A DNA stretch of 64,000 bases from assembly GCF_011046555.1 (NCBI RefSeq), contig NZ_CP049246.1, forward strand, positions 2,356,001 through 2,420,000, read 5' to 3'. Source of the stretch: Sphingobacterium lactis. Its GTDB lineage: Bacteria; Bacteroidota; Bacteroidia; Sphingobacteriales; Sphingobacteriaceae. The position numbers were made by a program, and so were the translations under genes. The first letter of the stretch is position 1. Each line of letters begins with the position of its first letter. Positions 52,635-61,820 of this stretch are shown piece after piece. The notes beneath the pieces are model-generated. The model made no database searches. It saw only the letters and a list, made by a program, of their open reading frames with translations, and had not been told where the DNA came from.

Positions 52635-52900
52635 AAATTAGAAGCGAATTACAAATAAGAAAAGTGGGTGAGGATTTTATCATTGTGGATCCCGGTCAAG
52701 ATATGGTGGATATGTCAAAGGTTTTCACATTAAATGACACTGCTGCTTTTGTTTGGAATGAGTTGAAGGATATAGATTTCACAGAGCAGACAATTATTGA
52801 ACTTCTCTTGGCAAATTATGATGTGGATTCGGAAACTGCCGCTGGGGATGCAAAAAGATTGATCGATGAGCTCCGTTCAGGAGGATTGCTAATTGAATAG
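52631..52900 (+). CDS. PqqD-like peptide-recognition (RRE) protein
   Basis: An 89-residue stand-alone PqqD-fold protein. The winged-helix pattern is clear: strand-rich start with DFIIVDPGQDMVDMSKVFTLN, then DTAAFVWNELKD, a helix IIELLLANYDVD and a final helix AAGDAKRLIDELRSGGLL. PqqD-like domains bind leader peptides of ribosomal peptide natural products, and B1 proteins of lasso clusters have this fold. Stop and start overlaps with both neighbours argue for tight co-expression. Confidence 0.85.
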   Translation: MKIRSELQIRKVGEDFIIVDPGQDMVDMSKVFTLNDTAAFVWNELKDIDFTEQTIIELLLANYDVDSETAAGDAKRLIDELRSGGLLIE

Positions 52901-52906
52901 ATATTG

Positions 52907-54004
52907 ATGCTAAAAACAAGGATTTCAGAGATATTTTTTGAGTTGTTAAAATCTGGGTTATGGGGAAAGCCAATTTTGAAGGAATCCCTTTTTCCGCTCT
53001 CAAAAGAAGAATGGAATCATATGTATAAAATCAGCATCAATCAAACCGTCGAATGTGTCATTTATGATGCCATTCAGCTGTTGCCAAGCATATTCCAACC
53101 CGATAAGAGTCTATTCATTCAATGGATGGTGCGCGTGGAAAAACATGCGCAGCGTAATGAACAGATGAATATCAATATCCTTAGGGTAGTGGGGAAGATG
53201 AAAGCTAATGGGATTGATCCCATGCTTTTAAAGGGGCAAGGCATCGCCAATTGTTATACCAACCCGCTTCGCCGAGTTTGTGGAGATGTAGATCTCTGTT
53301 TTCGAACTCCAGATGTGTTTGAAAAGGCAGATGCCCTGATGTTAGCAAATGGGTTGAACGTTAAGAAATCTGCAGGATTTAGCTCCTCCTATGTGTTCAA
53401 TGGTTTTGAAATTGAACATCATGGACGCACGTTTGACCTCCATAATCCCTTTATTCAAAGGTATTTAAGGAGTGTCCAAGAAGAAGAGTTTCGTTCCAAT
53501 CATTATTTGGAAATGAATGGACGTAAAGTGCGTGTGCTGTCAGGAATGCAGATGGCGATTCAAGCTAACGCGCATATTCTCAAGCATCTCCTGTCCTTTG
53601 GGATAGGTATTCGACAGTTATGTGATTCGGCTCGGATTTATTATCATTATTTCGAGCAGATTGACCCTGCCGAGTTGAAGAAGGCTTATAAGCGATTAGG
53701 CATTTCAAAATGGATTGACGTGCTGCATGTGATACTGGTGAAATACTTGGGATTATCCCCAGATAAACTGCCCAGTGAATTGGATTCTTCTGTACATGCT
53801 GATTGGATGATGGAAGAAATTATGGTCGCTGGGAATTTTGGATTTTATAATAGTAAATACGAAGAAATTGAAAAGGACCAAGGAGGAAGAAGGGTGGATT
53901 CGGGAAAAAGGATTTGGAACAATATTGTCCAATACATTCCCTATGCACCAGGTGAAGCGATATGGTTCCCGATAATACAATTCTATTCAAGATTTAAACG
54001 ATAG
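52907..54004 (+). CDS. Nucleotidyltransferase-fold protein (NTP_transf_5 type)
   Basis: About 365 residues from the ATG at 52907. MLLKGQGIANCYTNPLRRVCGDVDLCF is the hallmark: a Lys-Gly-x-x strand followed by a G-D-V-D metal-binding pair. The C-terminal part is helical. These uncharacterised nucleotidyltransferases occur with lasso-peptide and other RiPP genes as well as in capsule loci; the target could be a peptide or a sugar. It starts 6 bases after the PqqD-like gene. Confidence 0.8.
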   Translation: MLKTRISEIFFELLKSGLWGKPILKESLFPLSKEEWNHMYKISINQTVECVIYDAIQLLPSIFQPDKSLFIQWMVRVEKHAQRNEQMNINILRVVGKMKANGIDPMLLKGQGIANCYTNPLRRVCGDVDLCFRTPDVFEKADALMLANGLNVKKSAGFSSSYVFNGFEIEHHGRTFDLHNPFIQRYLRSVQEEEFRSNHYLEMNGRKVRVLSGMQMAIQANAHILKHLLSFGIGIRQLCDSARIYYHYFEQIDPAELKKAYKRLGISKWIDVLHVILVKYLGLSPDKLPSELDSSVHADWMMEEIMVAGNFGFYNSKYEEIEKDQGGRRVDSGKRIWNNIVQYIPYAPGEAIWFPIIQFYSRFKR

Positions 54005-54009
54005 GATAC

Positions 54010-55635
54010 TTGTTGAACAAATTTAAATATCAATTTAAATGGGCATGGGGTCAGGCAAAACCCTTTAAGTGGTCCTTGCTGATCTATTTTCTATTGGAAT
54101 TGGTAGCTATAGGTTGTTCATTACTTTTTGTTATCTGGTCCAAACACGCTATTGATTATGCCATTTCCCCTGAAAAGGGAAATTTTAACCAGGCCTTGTT
54201 CTTTACTGTATTTTATATCGTGCTTGGGTTGATTTTACGGACACTTGCATCATGGATTAATGATCGGACAAAGTCTAAAATGTTGATTCATCTTCAAAAT
54301 GTGCTGATAAAAAATCAAATGCTATCGACTTGGAAGGTTGTGAAACAATGGCATACCGGTGATGTATTGATTCGGGTAAACAATGATGCCTCAGATATCG
54401 TACAAATGATATCCAGTACCTTCATTGGTTTATTGCTTACTATCATCCGTTTGGTGGCTTCTTTTATATTGCTTTGGAGTATGGATCCCATGTTGGCATT
54501 TTTGATCTTGGCGATTTCACCATTATTCCTGTTTTCAAAGCTTTATTATAAGCAGCTACGGAAAATCAATCGAAGCCTGAAAAATGCGGAATCTAATCTT
54601 GGAAAAACCGTTCAAGAAAATTTAAGGTTCCGTGTTTCCCTACGTGCATTGGGGCTTCAGGGTTTCCGTTGGCAGAAAATAGAAAACAACCAAACTGAAA
54701 TTTATAACTTGAAAATGAATCTGTTGAATTTTTCAACTGTTTCTCAAGGTACGTTGAAGTTATTGGTCAATGCTGGATTTCTATTAACCTTCGTGTGGAG
54801 TGTGTACAAATTGCAGTCAAATGAGATTAGCTTTGGTATGATGACAGCATTCCTGCAGTTGGTTGGACGGATTCAAACCCCATTATTGGCTATGTTGGGT
54901 TTTGTGCCCGTTTTTATTCGCTATAGAACTTCGGTAGAGCGCCTGCAGGAACTTATAGACACCGAAATTGAACAAGAGGAAGAACCAGAGGTTATTCCTG
55001 CACCGCAAGAGTTGGTCATCCGAGATCTATCTTTTAAATACGAAGATTCGGATGTAATTGAGGATTTTAATTTAAAGGTTCGAGTCGGTGAACCTACAGC
55101 GATTATAGGATCAAGCGGCAAAGGTAAAACAACGTTGATACGGCTGCTTTTAGCGTTGATTAAACCGGACAAAGGGACCATACACATTAAAAATTCACAA
55201 GGTACCATAGCCATTAATCCAAAGCATCGGGTGAATATCGCTTATGTGCCGCAAGGTGATAAACTATTCTCGGGAACAGTTCGGGAGAATATCATTACCG
55301 ATAGTAAGGAATTAACAGATAAAAAGCTTACAGAAGTGTTATATTTAAGTTGTGCGGAATTCGTTCATGACCTCCCTCAAGGGTTGGATACCGTCATAGG
55401 CGAATCTGGATTTGGATTGTCCGAAGGGCAAGCACAGCGTATTGCACTGGCACGTGCTTTAATGAAAGATAGCAGTATTTGGTTGTTTGATGAGGTAACA
55501 TCCGCATTGGACCAGCAAACATCTGAAAAACTTATCACTAGATTGCTTTCAAAAGCCAATGATAAACTTGTTATTTTTGTCACACACGACCTGAAATTAG
55601 CAGATAGATGTAGTCAATCTGTTTATATGCAATAA
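54010..55635 (+). CDS. ABC-type exporter, fused membrane and ATPase domains
   Basis: A 541-residue half-transporter. Six membrane helices lie in about residues 15-310, then an ATPase domain with Walker A GSSGKGKTT, signature LSEGQAQRIALARAL (LSEGQ instead of LSGGQ), Walker B IWLFDEVTSALD and the switch His in FVTHDLKLADR. It resembles MsbA/LasD-type exporters. There is no peptidase C39 domain, so any peptide cargo must be cut by another enzyme. The start codon is TTG, 5 bases after the previous stop. Confidence 0.9.
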   Translation: MLNKFKYQFKWAWGQAKPFKWSLLIYFLLELVAIGCSLLFVIWSKHAIDYAISPEKGNFNQALFFTVFYIVLGLILRTLASWINDRTKSKMLIHLQNVLIKNQMLSTWKVVKQWHTGDVLIRVNNDASDIVQMISSTFIGLLLTIIRLVASFILLWSMDPMLAFLILAISPLFLFSKLYYKQLRKINRSLKNAESNLGKTVQENLRFRVSLRALGLQGFRWQKIENNQTEIYNLKMNLLNFSTVSQGTLKLLVNAGFLLTFVWSVYKLQSNEISFGMMTAFLQLVGRIQTPLLAMLGFVPVFIRYRTSVERLQELIDTEIEQEEEPEVIPAPQELVIRDLSFKYEDSDVIEDFNLKVRVGEPTAIIGSSGKGKTTLIRLLLALIKPDKGTIHIKNSQGTIAINPKHRVNIAYVPQGDKLFSGTVRENIITDSKELTDKKLTEVLYLSCAEFVHDLPQGLDTVIGESGFGLSEGQAQRIALARALMKDSSIWLFDEVTSALDQQTSEKLITRLLSKANDKLVIFVTHDLKLADRCSQSVYMQ

Positions 55636-55652
55636 ATTATAGAATTAGAAAT

Positions 55653-56570
55653 ATGCCAATTGTTCACTATATCGTTGCCGAAAATTTATTAAGCATTGAC
55701 CTGCCGGAAGGGGTTGACGTGGATCAATGTTTGCCATCGTTTGTGGACTTTAAAGTGTCGGAAGTACCATCTGGTATTTTTCAAATTAACCTAAAGGTTG
55801 TGTTTGAAACTACAGATTATACGTCCAATAACCCCAAATTATTAAGTGATATTTCCATAGTCTGGGGAGATCGTTTCAAGTTTGAGGAAGATGAGTCCTA
55901 TTACATCACCAGTGTGGAAAATATGGATAAATCTGACAAGCGTATTTGGCAGATGTTGAGCAGTAAGAATTTTCACAATTCAACGATCTATGCACGGGAA
56001 GAGGATATATATCAAACCAATATTTTAAGTTGGTTAGTAATGGTTGCATTCGGTCAGTCTGTGCTAGCAAACGATACGGCGTTGATTCATGCTTCCGTTG
56101 TAAGCAATGCTGCATATGGGGTGGCTTTTTTGGGTAAGAGCGGAACAGGTAAGAGTACGCACAGTCGGTTGTGGATAAAACATAATGCTGGGTTTAGGTT
56201 GTTGAACGATGATAATCCCGCAATACGGATTCAAAAGGATGGTTCAGCACGGATTTATGGTACACCGTGGAGTGGAAAAACCCCTTGCTATATCAATAAA
56301 TCTTTGCCTTTGAAAGCCATTGTCCGTTTGGATCAAGCCCCAAATAATCAATTCGTTTGGAAGAATAAAGGTGCGCAAGGTCTGTTGACTTTGCTACCGA
56401 GTTTCACTGCCCTGCGCTGGAACAAAACTATTTTTTCATCGATGATCAATATTTTAGAAAACATTATGCATACTGTTGCTGTTGGACATTTATATTGTCT
56501 CCCAGATGAGGGAGCTGCCACACTATGCTATCAAGAAATTAACAACATAAATAATCTTAACAATGAATAA
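55653..56570 (+). CDS. HPr-kinase-like protein
   Basis: A 305-residue protein whose C-terminal half is an HPrK-type P-loop domain: His146 (TALIHASVV), Walker A FLGKSGTGKSTH (160-170), the acidic pair LLNDDNP and GTPWSGKTPCYIN. The N-terminal half is unlike HPr kinase/phosphorylase. Relatives in lasso-peptide clusters phosphorylate the precursor C-terminal Ser. No HPr or phosphotransferase genes are near, so a peptide or glycan target is more likely here. It overlaps the Wza-like gene by 8 bases. Confidence 0.8.
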   Translation: MPIVHYIVAENLLSIDLPEGVDVDQCLPSFVDFKVSEVPSGIFQINLKVVFETTDYTSNNPKLLSDISIVWGDRFKFEEDESYYITSVENMDKSDKRIWQMLSSKNFHNSTIYAREEDIYQTNILSWLVMVAFGQSVLANDTALIHASVVSNAAYGVAFLGKSGTGKSTHSRLWIKHNAGFRLLNDDNPAIRIQKDGSARIYGTPWSGKTPCYINKSLPLKAIVRLDQAPNNQFVWKNKGAQGLLTLLPSFTALRWNKTIFSSMINILENIMHTVAVGHLYCLPDEGAATLCYQEINNINNLNNE

Positions 56571-57354
56571 ATTTACAATCTACCTGCTTTTCTTAAGTGT
56601 ACTTTCTTTAAGTTCCTGTTTGGTGCCAAGAAAGGTTACTTATGTGAACAATATGTCTGTTGATTCTTTTTATAGGATCCAGCGTATTCCTGAATTGAAA
56701 GTTCAAAAAAATGACCGTATAAGTATTGTCGTAAGTTCCAAGACACCTGAATTAGCTGCTCCTTTTAATCAAGAGGGCGGACTTTATGATGTTTCGGAAA
56801 GAGGCGAGGTTTCTTCACGTGTGACCGGGCCTTCATCAAAAGGATATTTGGTGAATAAAAACGGGAATATTGATTTTCCGATTTTGGGCAGTATCCATGT
56901 GGAAGGTTTGACCATCGATGAAATCAAATCGATGCTGCAGAACCGTTTGATCAGTGAGAAATACATCAATGAACCAGTTGTCAGTGTGGAAATGATTAAC
57001 CTACGCGTAATGATGATGGGAGAAGTGAATGGTGTGGGCATGCTGAATATTGAGGATGGAGAACTAAATTTGTTAGAAGCAATTACCCAAAGTGGTGGTT
57101 TGACTAATAATGCGGAGTCCCAAGAAATTACTGTTATTCGCGAAGAAGATGGAAATCGGAAAATGTATACAACAAATATTGAAAATACAGAGCTTTTTAA
57201 TTCGCCGGTTTTTAATTTGAAGCAAAATGATATAGTTTATGTCAAGCCTAAATCTGCAGTGATGACTCCAAGACAAGACCTTTCTTGGAGGTATATTGGT
57301 ATGTTTACTAGTATATTAGCTCTGAGTGCATCGATAATTGCAATTGGTAAATAA
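56563..57354 (+). CDS. wza: Wza-like polysaccharide export lipoprotein
   Basis: A 263-residue outer-membrane export protein. A lipobox ends SLSSC (about residue 19). The Poly_export domain has VQKNDRISIVVSSKTPEL and YLVNKNGNIDFPILGSIHVEG, followed by an SLBB domain (VRMMGEVNGVGM-type, LNLLEAITQSGGL) and a C-terminal hydrophobic segment (about 243-262). It forms the channel for secretion with Wzc. It is shorter than E. coli Wza, as is usual in Bacteroidota. Confidence 0.9.
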   Translation: MNKFTIYLLFLSVLSLSSCLVPRKVTYVNNMSVDSFYRIQRIPELKVQKNDRISIVVSSKTPELAAPFNQEGGLYDVSERGEVSSRVTGPSSKGYLVNKNGNIDFPILGSIHVEGLTIDEIKSMLQNRLISEKYINEPVVSVEMINLRVMMMGEVNGVGMLNIEDGELNLLEAITQSGGLTNNAESQEITVIREEDGNRKMYTTNIENTELFNSPVFNLKQNDIVYVKPKSAVMTPRQDLSWRYIGMFTSILALSASIIAIGK

Positions 57355-57366
57355 AAATTTTAAAAA

Positions 57367-59757
57367 ATGAACAAAGACTTCCTAATAAAGGATAAACAAA
57401 CACAGAGTATCAATGTGTTGGATGTTTTGAAATATTTACTATCCAATTGGCGTTGGTATCTATTATCCATTTTAATTTTTGGTGGTTACTTTTATTACCA
57501 ATACAATAAAACCCCATTTCTCTATAAGAGCTCCCAGACCGTTATGATTAAAACGGCGAGTAATACGATTTCATCATCGCGTATCACCCGTCCAAATAAT
57601 ATCTATAACTCTGTGAATGTCAATAGTGAGATTCTTCAGTTACGATCGAAAGAATTGATGCGAAATACCATAGGCGCTTTGGACGCTAACATTAGTTATA
57701 AACGTCAAAATGGGTTGCGGACATTGGAACTCTACAAAACATCGCCGTTCTTGGTGAAATTTGTGGATGCAAATCCGAACATGCCTCAGGAATTCACCTT
57801 GAAATCCTTAGGTAAGAATCAACTGGAGCTATCTGAATTTTCAAATCAGGAAGAGGCTGGAAAACCATTAGTAGTTGCATTGAATCAAACAGTCAACACG
57901 CCAATTGGTAAAGTGATCATTACGCCGAATCCTGAAAGTAAATACCGGGTGAATGTTTCAGAACCCATTCAGGTTTCCAAAACACCTATCGATGCGATGG
58001 TTGGTTATTTCTTGAGTAATCTAGAGATCGTTCAGATGGAGGATGTGGCTATCTTGCAGATGACCATGGAAGATACATCGCCAATGCGCGCTGCGGAAAT
58101 GATCACGAATCTGATTACGGTATATAACAACATGACCATTAACGATAAAAAGGCTTTAGGTGATACTACAGCCAACTTTATCCGTGATCGTATTGCTATT
58201 ATCGAAACGGAATTGAGTGGTGTAGAATCGCAGATCGAAGGCATGAAAACGTCCAATCAGGGGCTTGATGTTAAATCTGCTGGTGAGCAATATTGGTCTG
58301 ACTCTCGTGGGTACGATGCATCCAGTAAAGAAATTGAAACGCAGATGAAACTGGTTGAAATTATGCGTCAGCGCTTGGATGATCCTTCGAAAAGAGATGA
58401 ATTGATTCCTAGCAATACGGGCCTGGTGGATCAGTCGATTGAGAGTATCATTACTGAATACAATACACTTTTGTTGAGACGCAATCGCTTAACGGCGGGC
58501 AACAGTTCTGAAAACCCTATTGTTCAGGATTTGAATACGGCATTGAATGCCCTTCGGGATAATATTTCCCGTGCGGTGGACAATGTCCTTACGGGGTACC
58601 GCATTAAGGTGAGAAACCTTCGCCAAGAAGAAAATGCAGCGATCGGTCGTGCGCGCTCCATGCCTGCAAAACAACGTATGATGCTTTCTGTAGAAAGACA
58701 GCAAAAAGTAAAAGAAGAATTGTATATCTTCCTATTGAATAAGCGGGAAGAGAATGCCATCAACCAAGCGATGACTGATGATAACATCAAAGTTATCGAC
58801 TCTGCGAATACCAGCAATTACCCATTCTATCCAAGTCTATTGAAAAAGTTAGCGCTGGGTATCGGTATTGGCTTGGCAATTCCAACGGCTATTCTCTTGC
58901 TGATCTTAATGTTGAATACTAAGATTCGCTATAGAAAAGATATTGAGGATAACATCAGTGTGCCTTTGGTTGGAGAAATCCCTTTCTCTACCGACTTAAA
59001 GACAGCGAAGAGTGATATCGTTATCAAGGAACAAGGTACAGATGAAGTGACTGAAGCATTCCGTATATTCAGGACCAATCTGGGCTTTATGTCAGCTGGC
59101 GATAAATCGCAAAAAGTAATCACTTTTACTTCCTTTAATGTTGGTGCGGGGAAGACCTTCTCGGTAATCAACTTAGGGGTAAGTTTAACATACCTGAAGA
59201 AAAGGGTGGTATTGGTCGATTTGGATTTAAGAAAAGGAACGTTGAGTAACATCACGAAATTTCCAATGCCAATTGGTGCGACCCATTACTTATCTGATAG
59301 CGCGATTACTGTGGATGAGATTATCTATAAAGATCGGGTAGATGCCAATATTGATATTGTTCCAATCGGTGTTATTGCACCTAATCCTGTGGAGCTACTG
59401 CTTAGTGAGCGTTTGGATAGGCTTTTTGTCGAATTGAAGGAACGTTACGATTATATCATTGTGGATAATGTTCCACTTGGTATCGTTGCTGATGCTGATA
59501 TTGTAAATCGCATTACCGATGTAACCATATTTGTTGTCCGTGCTGGTAAGATGGACCGTCGTCAATTGCCGGATATCCAGAAGTTATACAGTTCTGGAAG
59601 TCTAACCAACCTGGCCATTTTATTAAACGGCGTGAAATTCACGAATACCGGCTATGGTGGCTATGGCTACGGTTATGGTGGCTATGGTTATGGCTACGGT
59701 TATGGGTATGGAAACCGGAAAAAGAAAAGTTTCTTCCAAAAGTTACTCGGAAGATAG
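57367..59757 (+). CDS. wzc: Wzc-like chain-length regulator / BY-type tyrosine autokinase
   Basis: A 796-residue inner-membrane protein. Membrane helices at about 31-47 and 490-515 flank a Wzz periplasmic domain with coiled coil. The cytoplasmic kinase has Walker A VGAGKT (Lys596), Walker A' VVLVDLDLRKG and Walker B YIIVDNVPLG. The tail is a run of nine Tyr alternating with Gly, followed by NRKKKSFF: an extreme version of the phosphorylated tyrosine cluster. It controls polymer length and export with Wza. Last gene of the locus. Confidence 0.92.
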   Translation: MNKDFLIKDKQTQSINVLDVLKYLLSNWRWYLLSILIFGGYFYYQYNKTPFLYKSSQTVMIKTASNTISSSRITRPNNIYNSVNVNSEILQLRSKELMRNTIGALDANISYKRQNGLRTLELYKTSPFLVKFVDANPNMPQEFTLKSLGKNQLELSEFSNQEEAGKPLVVALNQTVNTPIGKVIITPNPESKYRVNVSEPIQVSKTPIDAMVGYFLSNLEIVQMEDVAILQMTMEDTSPMRAAEMITNLITVYNNMTINDKKALGDTTANFIRDRIAIIETELSGVESQIEGMKTSNQGLDVKSAGEQYWSDSRGYDASSKEIETQMKLVEIMRQRLDDPSKRDELIPSNTGLVDQSIESIITEYNTLLLRRNRLTAGNSSENPIVQDLNTALNALRDNISRAVDNVLTGYRIKVRNLRQEENAAIGRARSMPAKQRMMLSVERQQKVKEELYIFLLNKREENAINQAMTDDNIKVIDSANTSNYPFYPSLLKKLALGIGIGLAIPTAILLLILMLNTKIRYRKDIEDNISVPLVGEIPFSTDLKTAKSDIVIKEQGTDEVTEAFRIFRTNLGFMSAGDKSQKVITFTSFNVGAGKTFSVINLGVSLTYLKKRVVLVDLDLRKGTLSNITKFPMPIGATHYLSDSAITVDEIIYKDRVDANIDIVPIGVIAPNPVELLLSERLDRLFVELKERYDYIIVDNVPLGIVADADIVNRITDVTIFVVRAGKMDRRQLPDIQKLYSSGSLTNLAILLNGVKFTNTGYGGYGYGYGGYGYGYGYGYGNRKKKSFFQKLLGR
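59650..59712 (+). repeat. GGNTAT-type minisatellite encoding the Gly-Tyr tail of Wzc
   Basis: About nine imperfect 6-bp GGC/T-TAT/C units (with two 9-bp GGTGGCTAT variants) code for (GY)n. Such in-frame hexamer repeats can gain or lose units without breaking the protein. Confidence 0.75.
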
Positions 59758-59764
59758 AAGTATA

Positions 59765-59794
59765 AGGGGCGCTATAATAATAGCGCCCCTTTTT
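59765..59794 (+). terminator. Terminator of the exopolysaccharide operon
   Basis: AGGGGCGCTAT and ATAGCGCCCCT form a perfect 11-bp stem with loop AATA, then TTTT. It lies 8 bp after the wzc stop. Confidence 0.92.
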
Positions 59795-59796
59795 AA

Positions 59797-60384
59797 TTAA
59801 GACAGGTCACTTTTTTGCTTCGTTTCTTCTATAAGCAGGGCTATTTCTTTATTTTGTTTCTTACTGATTTTTGGCTTCAAGTATAACCAAACAAAAGCGA
59901 TCCAGCCGAAGGTTAATCCATAGGCTAAGATAAGGTGTTGAAAATCCATGCGTGAAGTAAACTCCAGAAAGTAGATTCCCAAACCACAGGCCAGCAGCGC
60001 GAAATAAATGTTCATGAACACTTTTTGCGTTTTCTGTTGTGCTAGCTGCAAAGCAAGTAAATTATCCAAAAACCTGGTGTTATCATTGTCCACATCAAGC
60101 TTTTGATAGCTTCGCTGAATATTATGGTTTTTTAACACGGCCATCGCGATGGCAAAGACCACCAAAGTTAATCCTGCCGGTGCAAATAGGGTCGTGAAAT
60201 CGATACATAGCCAAAGGATGATGAGGAACACCATTGTGGCGATTAAGGTAAGATTCCCAAGAATCCCCTTTTTAATGTGTTTACGTTTATATTTTTCGAT
60301 TTTGCTTTTTAAAGCATTAAAATCTGGAGCAGGTACAGTTTGGCCTTGCCAAAGCTTATTTAAATCTAATTTATTGGCGTCCAT
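59797..60384 (-). CDS. Membrane protein downstream of ECF sigma factor
   Basis: About 195 residues from the ATG at 60384 (alternative 60402). A soluble N-terminus (LDLNKLWQGQTVPAPDF) is followed by four hydrophobic segments (about 45-62, 68-86, 128-145, 153-170). It overlaps the 3' end of the sigma factor gene, so it is translationally coupled. By position it may act as an anti-sigma factor, but no zinc-finger motif or known anti-sigma domain is visible. Confidence 0.6.
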   Translation of the reverse strand: MDANKLDLNKLWQGQTVPAPDFNALKSKIEKYKRKHIKKGILGNLTLIATMVFLIILWLCIDFTTLFAPAGLTLVVFAIAMAVLKNHNIQRSYQKLDVDNDNTRFLDNLLALQLAQQKTQKVFMNIYFALLACGLGIYFLEFTSRMDFQHLILAYGLTFGWIAFVWLYLKPKISKKQNKEIALLIEETKQKSDLS

Positions 60385-60850
60385 TTTTCTTGAATTTTTC
60401 ATTTAACTTTTCCTTAATTCGATGAATCCTTACACGAATATTGCCTTCATGTAATCCGACAACCTTGGAAATCTCGGCTTGGTTCATGCCCTCTAATTCC
60501 AATGAAATGATTATTCGATCAATTTCTTTCAATTCGGCGATGAATCGATACAGCATGGCAATATCGCCAGCCATTGTTTCAGTACTTTCCATTTCTTGTG
60601 GAAGGTCATCGGTAAGTTCTGTGAAATGATTTTTACGCTCTGCCCGAATTTGCTGAAGACAGGTATTTGTCGCAATCCTAAATATCCAAGTACTTAGTGC
60701 TGCTTCTTGCCGAAAGGAGGGGAGCTTTTCCCAAACGGTCAAAAAAGTTTCCTGGGCCAAATCTTTGGCTCGATCAGGATCATTGACATAACCCAAACAG
60801 AGCCTGAAGATCTTATCCCAATACAAAGTGTAAATGCTCTTGAAATCCAT
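60371..60850 (-). CDS. ECF-type RNA polymerase sigma factor
   Basis: About 159 residues from the ATG at 60850. Region 2 is visible as AKDLAQETFLTVWEKLPSF ... ALSTWIFRIATNTCLQQIRAERK and region 4 as LEGMNQAEISKVVGLHEGNIRVRIHRIKEKL. It starts 2 bases after the hydrolase stop and overlaps the membrane protein. The trigger is unknown. Confidence 0.88.
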   Translation of the reverse strand: MDFKSIYTLYWDKIFRLCLGYVNDPDRAKDLAQETFLTVWEKLPSFRQEAALSTWIFRIATNTCLQQIRAERKNHFTELTDDLPQEMESTETMAGDIAMLYRFIAELKEIDRIIISLELEGMNQAEISKVVGLHEGNIRVRIHRIKEKLNEKFKKNGRQ

Positions 60851-60852
60851 GG

Positions 60853-61719
60853 TTACAAGAAACTTTTCAATTGTTCCAGATACCAATCTTCTGCATCATA
60901 CATGATAAAATGAAGACTGTGGTCCGCATAGCGAATCGATTTATTGGTCAAGCCTCTGTATTGTTCATCAATCGAGGATCCAATTGTTTTAAAACCAGAA
61001 TTCATCAGAATTAATGCAGGAGCGCTTATGGTTGTTAAACTGTCTCTTAAATCAATCTGGGAAAAGTTACAGTACATTTTGCCAAATGTATTGCGGTCCG
61101 ATTTTAAAGTCCAATCTAGAACTAAATTCTGATGAACAGTGTCGCGCACCAATGTTTTCACAGCTTGCGTTTGCATATTCTTGAATTGATCGGCCGACAT
61201 TGCATTTATCTGTGCAACCATAGCAGAGCAATCGGTGTTTGGATCAGCTTTGAATGCAGGATTTGATAAGGCAATGAGGCATGGGACAGCATCTACGACA
61301 ACAATCTTTTGTATCAACTTAGGTTCCTCAGCAGCAATGGTTAGTGCCATCAATCCTCCCATACTATGCCCGATAAGTGTTGGGTTTTCAATTTTAGACT
61401 TTTTAATCAGTCCGATTACGGCCTTTGTCCATGCATTGTAATTTGGGTCTCCTTCAGCTGGAACACCTGCAAAACCGGGGAATGTTAATTTGAAAAAGGT
61501 ATAATCTTTTCCCAAGTCATCGATTGTTTTGTTCCAGACATCACCTGAACTGCCAAATCCAGGTAGTAAGATTATATTTTTGTTACCATTCCCAATTTTT
61601 TCCACTTTGATTCCGTCGTGTAGCTCTTGTGCAGACAAAAGTTGGATAAAGCCTAAAAACAAGAAGATGAAGCTTGCATACACGCTAATTTTTCCTATTA
61701 ATTTTTCTAAATATTTCAT
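60853..61719 (-). CDS. Secreted alpha/beta hydrolase
   Basis: About 288 residues from the ATG at 61719 (alternative 61743), with a hydrophobic signal segment ending QLLSAQ. NIILLPGFGSSGDVW is the oxyanion-hole loop, TLIGHSMGGLMAL the nucleophile elbow, and DHSLHFIMYD carries the catalytic His. Substrate unknown. It is first in a three-gene unit with an ECF sigma factor, an uncommon pairing. Confidence 0.82.
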   Translation of the reverse strand: MKYLEKLIGKISVYASFIFLFLGFIQLLSAQELHDGIKVEKIGNGNKNIILLPGFGSSGDVWNKTIDDLGKDYTFFKLTFPGFAGVPAEGDPNYNAWTKAVIGLIKKSKIENPTLIGHSMGGLMALTIAAEEPKLIQKIVVVDAVPCLIALSNPAFKADPNTDCSAMVAQINAMSADQFKNMQTQAVKTLVRDTVHQNLVLDWTLKSDRNTFGKMYCNFSQIDLRDSLTTISAPALILMNSGFKTIGSSIDEQYRGLTNKSIRYADHSLHFIMYDAEDWYLEQLKSFL

Positions 61720-61820
61720 TTTTTGCGTTTGTTGATTTGTCATTTAGATGAATAATAGGGACGAATGTTACACTTTATTTATAAATTAAAGCTGAATTTA
61801 CATAATTAACCCCTAAAATT

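Noticed and set aside
52060..56570. Complete lasso-peptide cluster
   Set aside because: No asparagine-synthetase-like cyclase, no B2 transglutaminase-like protease and no convincing precursor, so only a partial resemblance is claimed.
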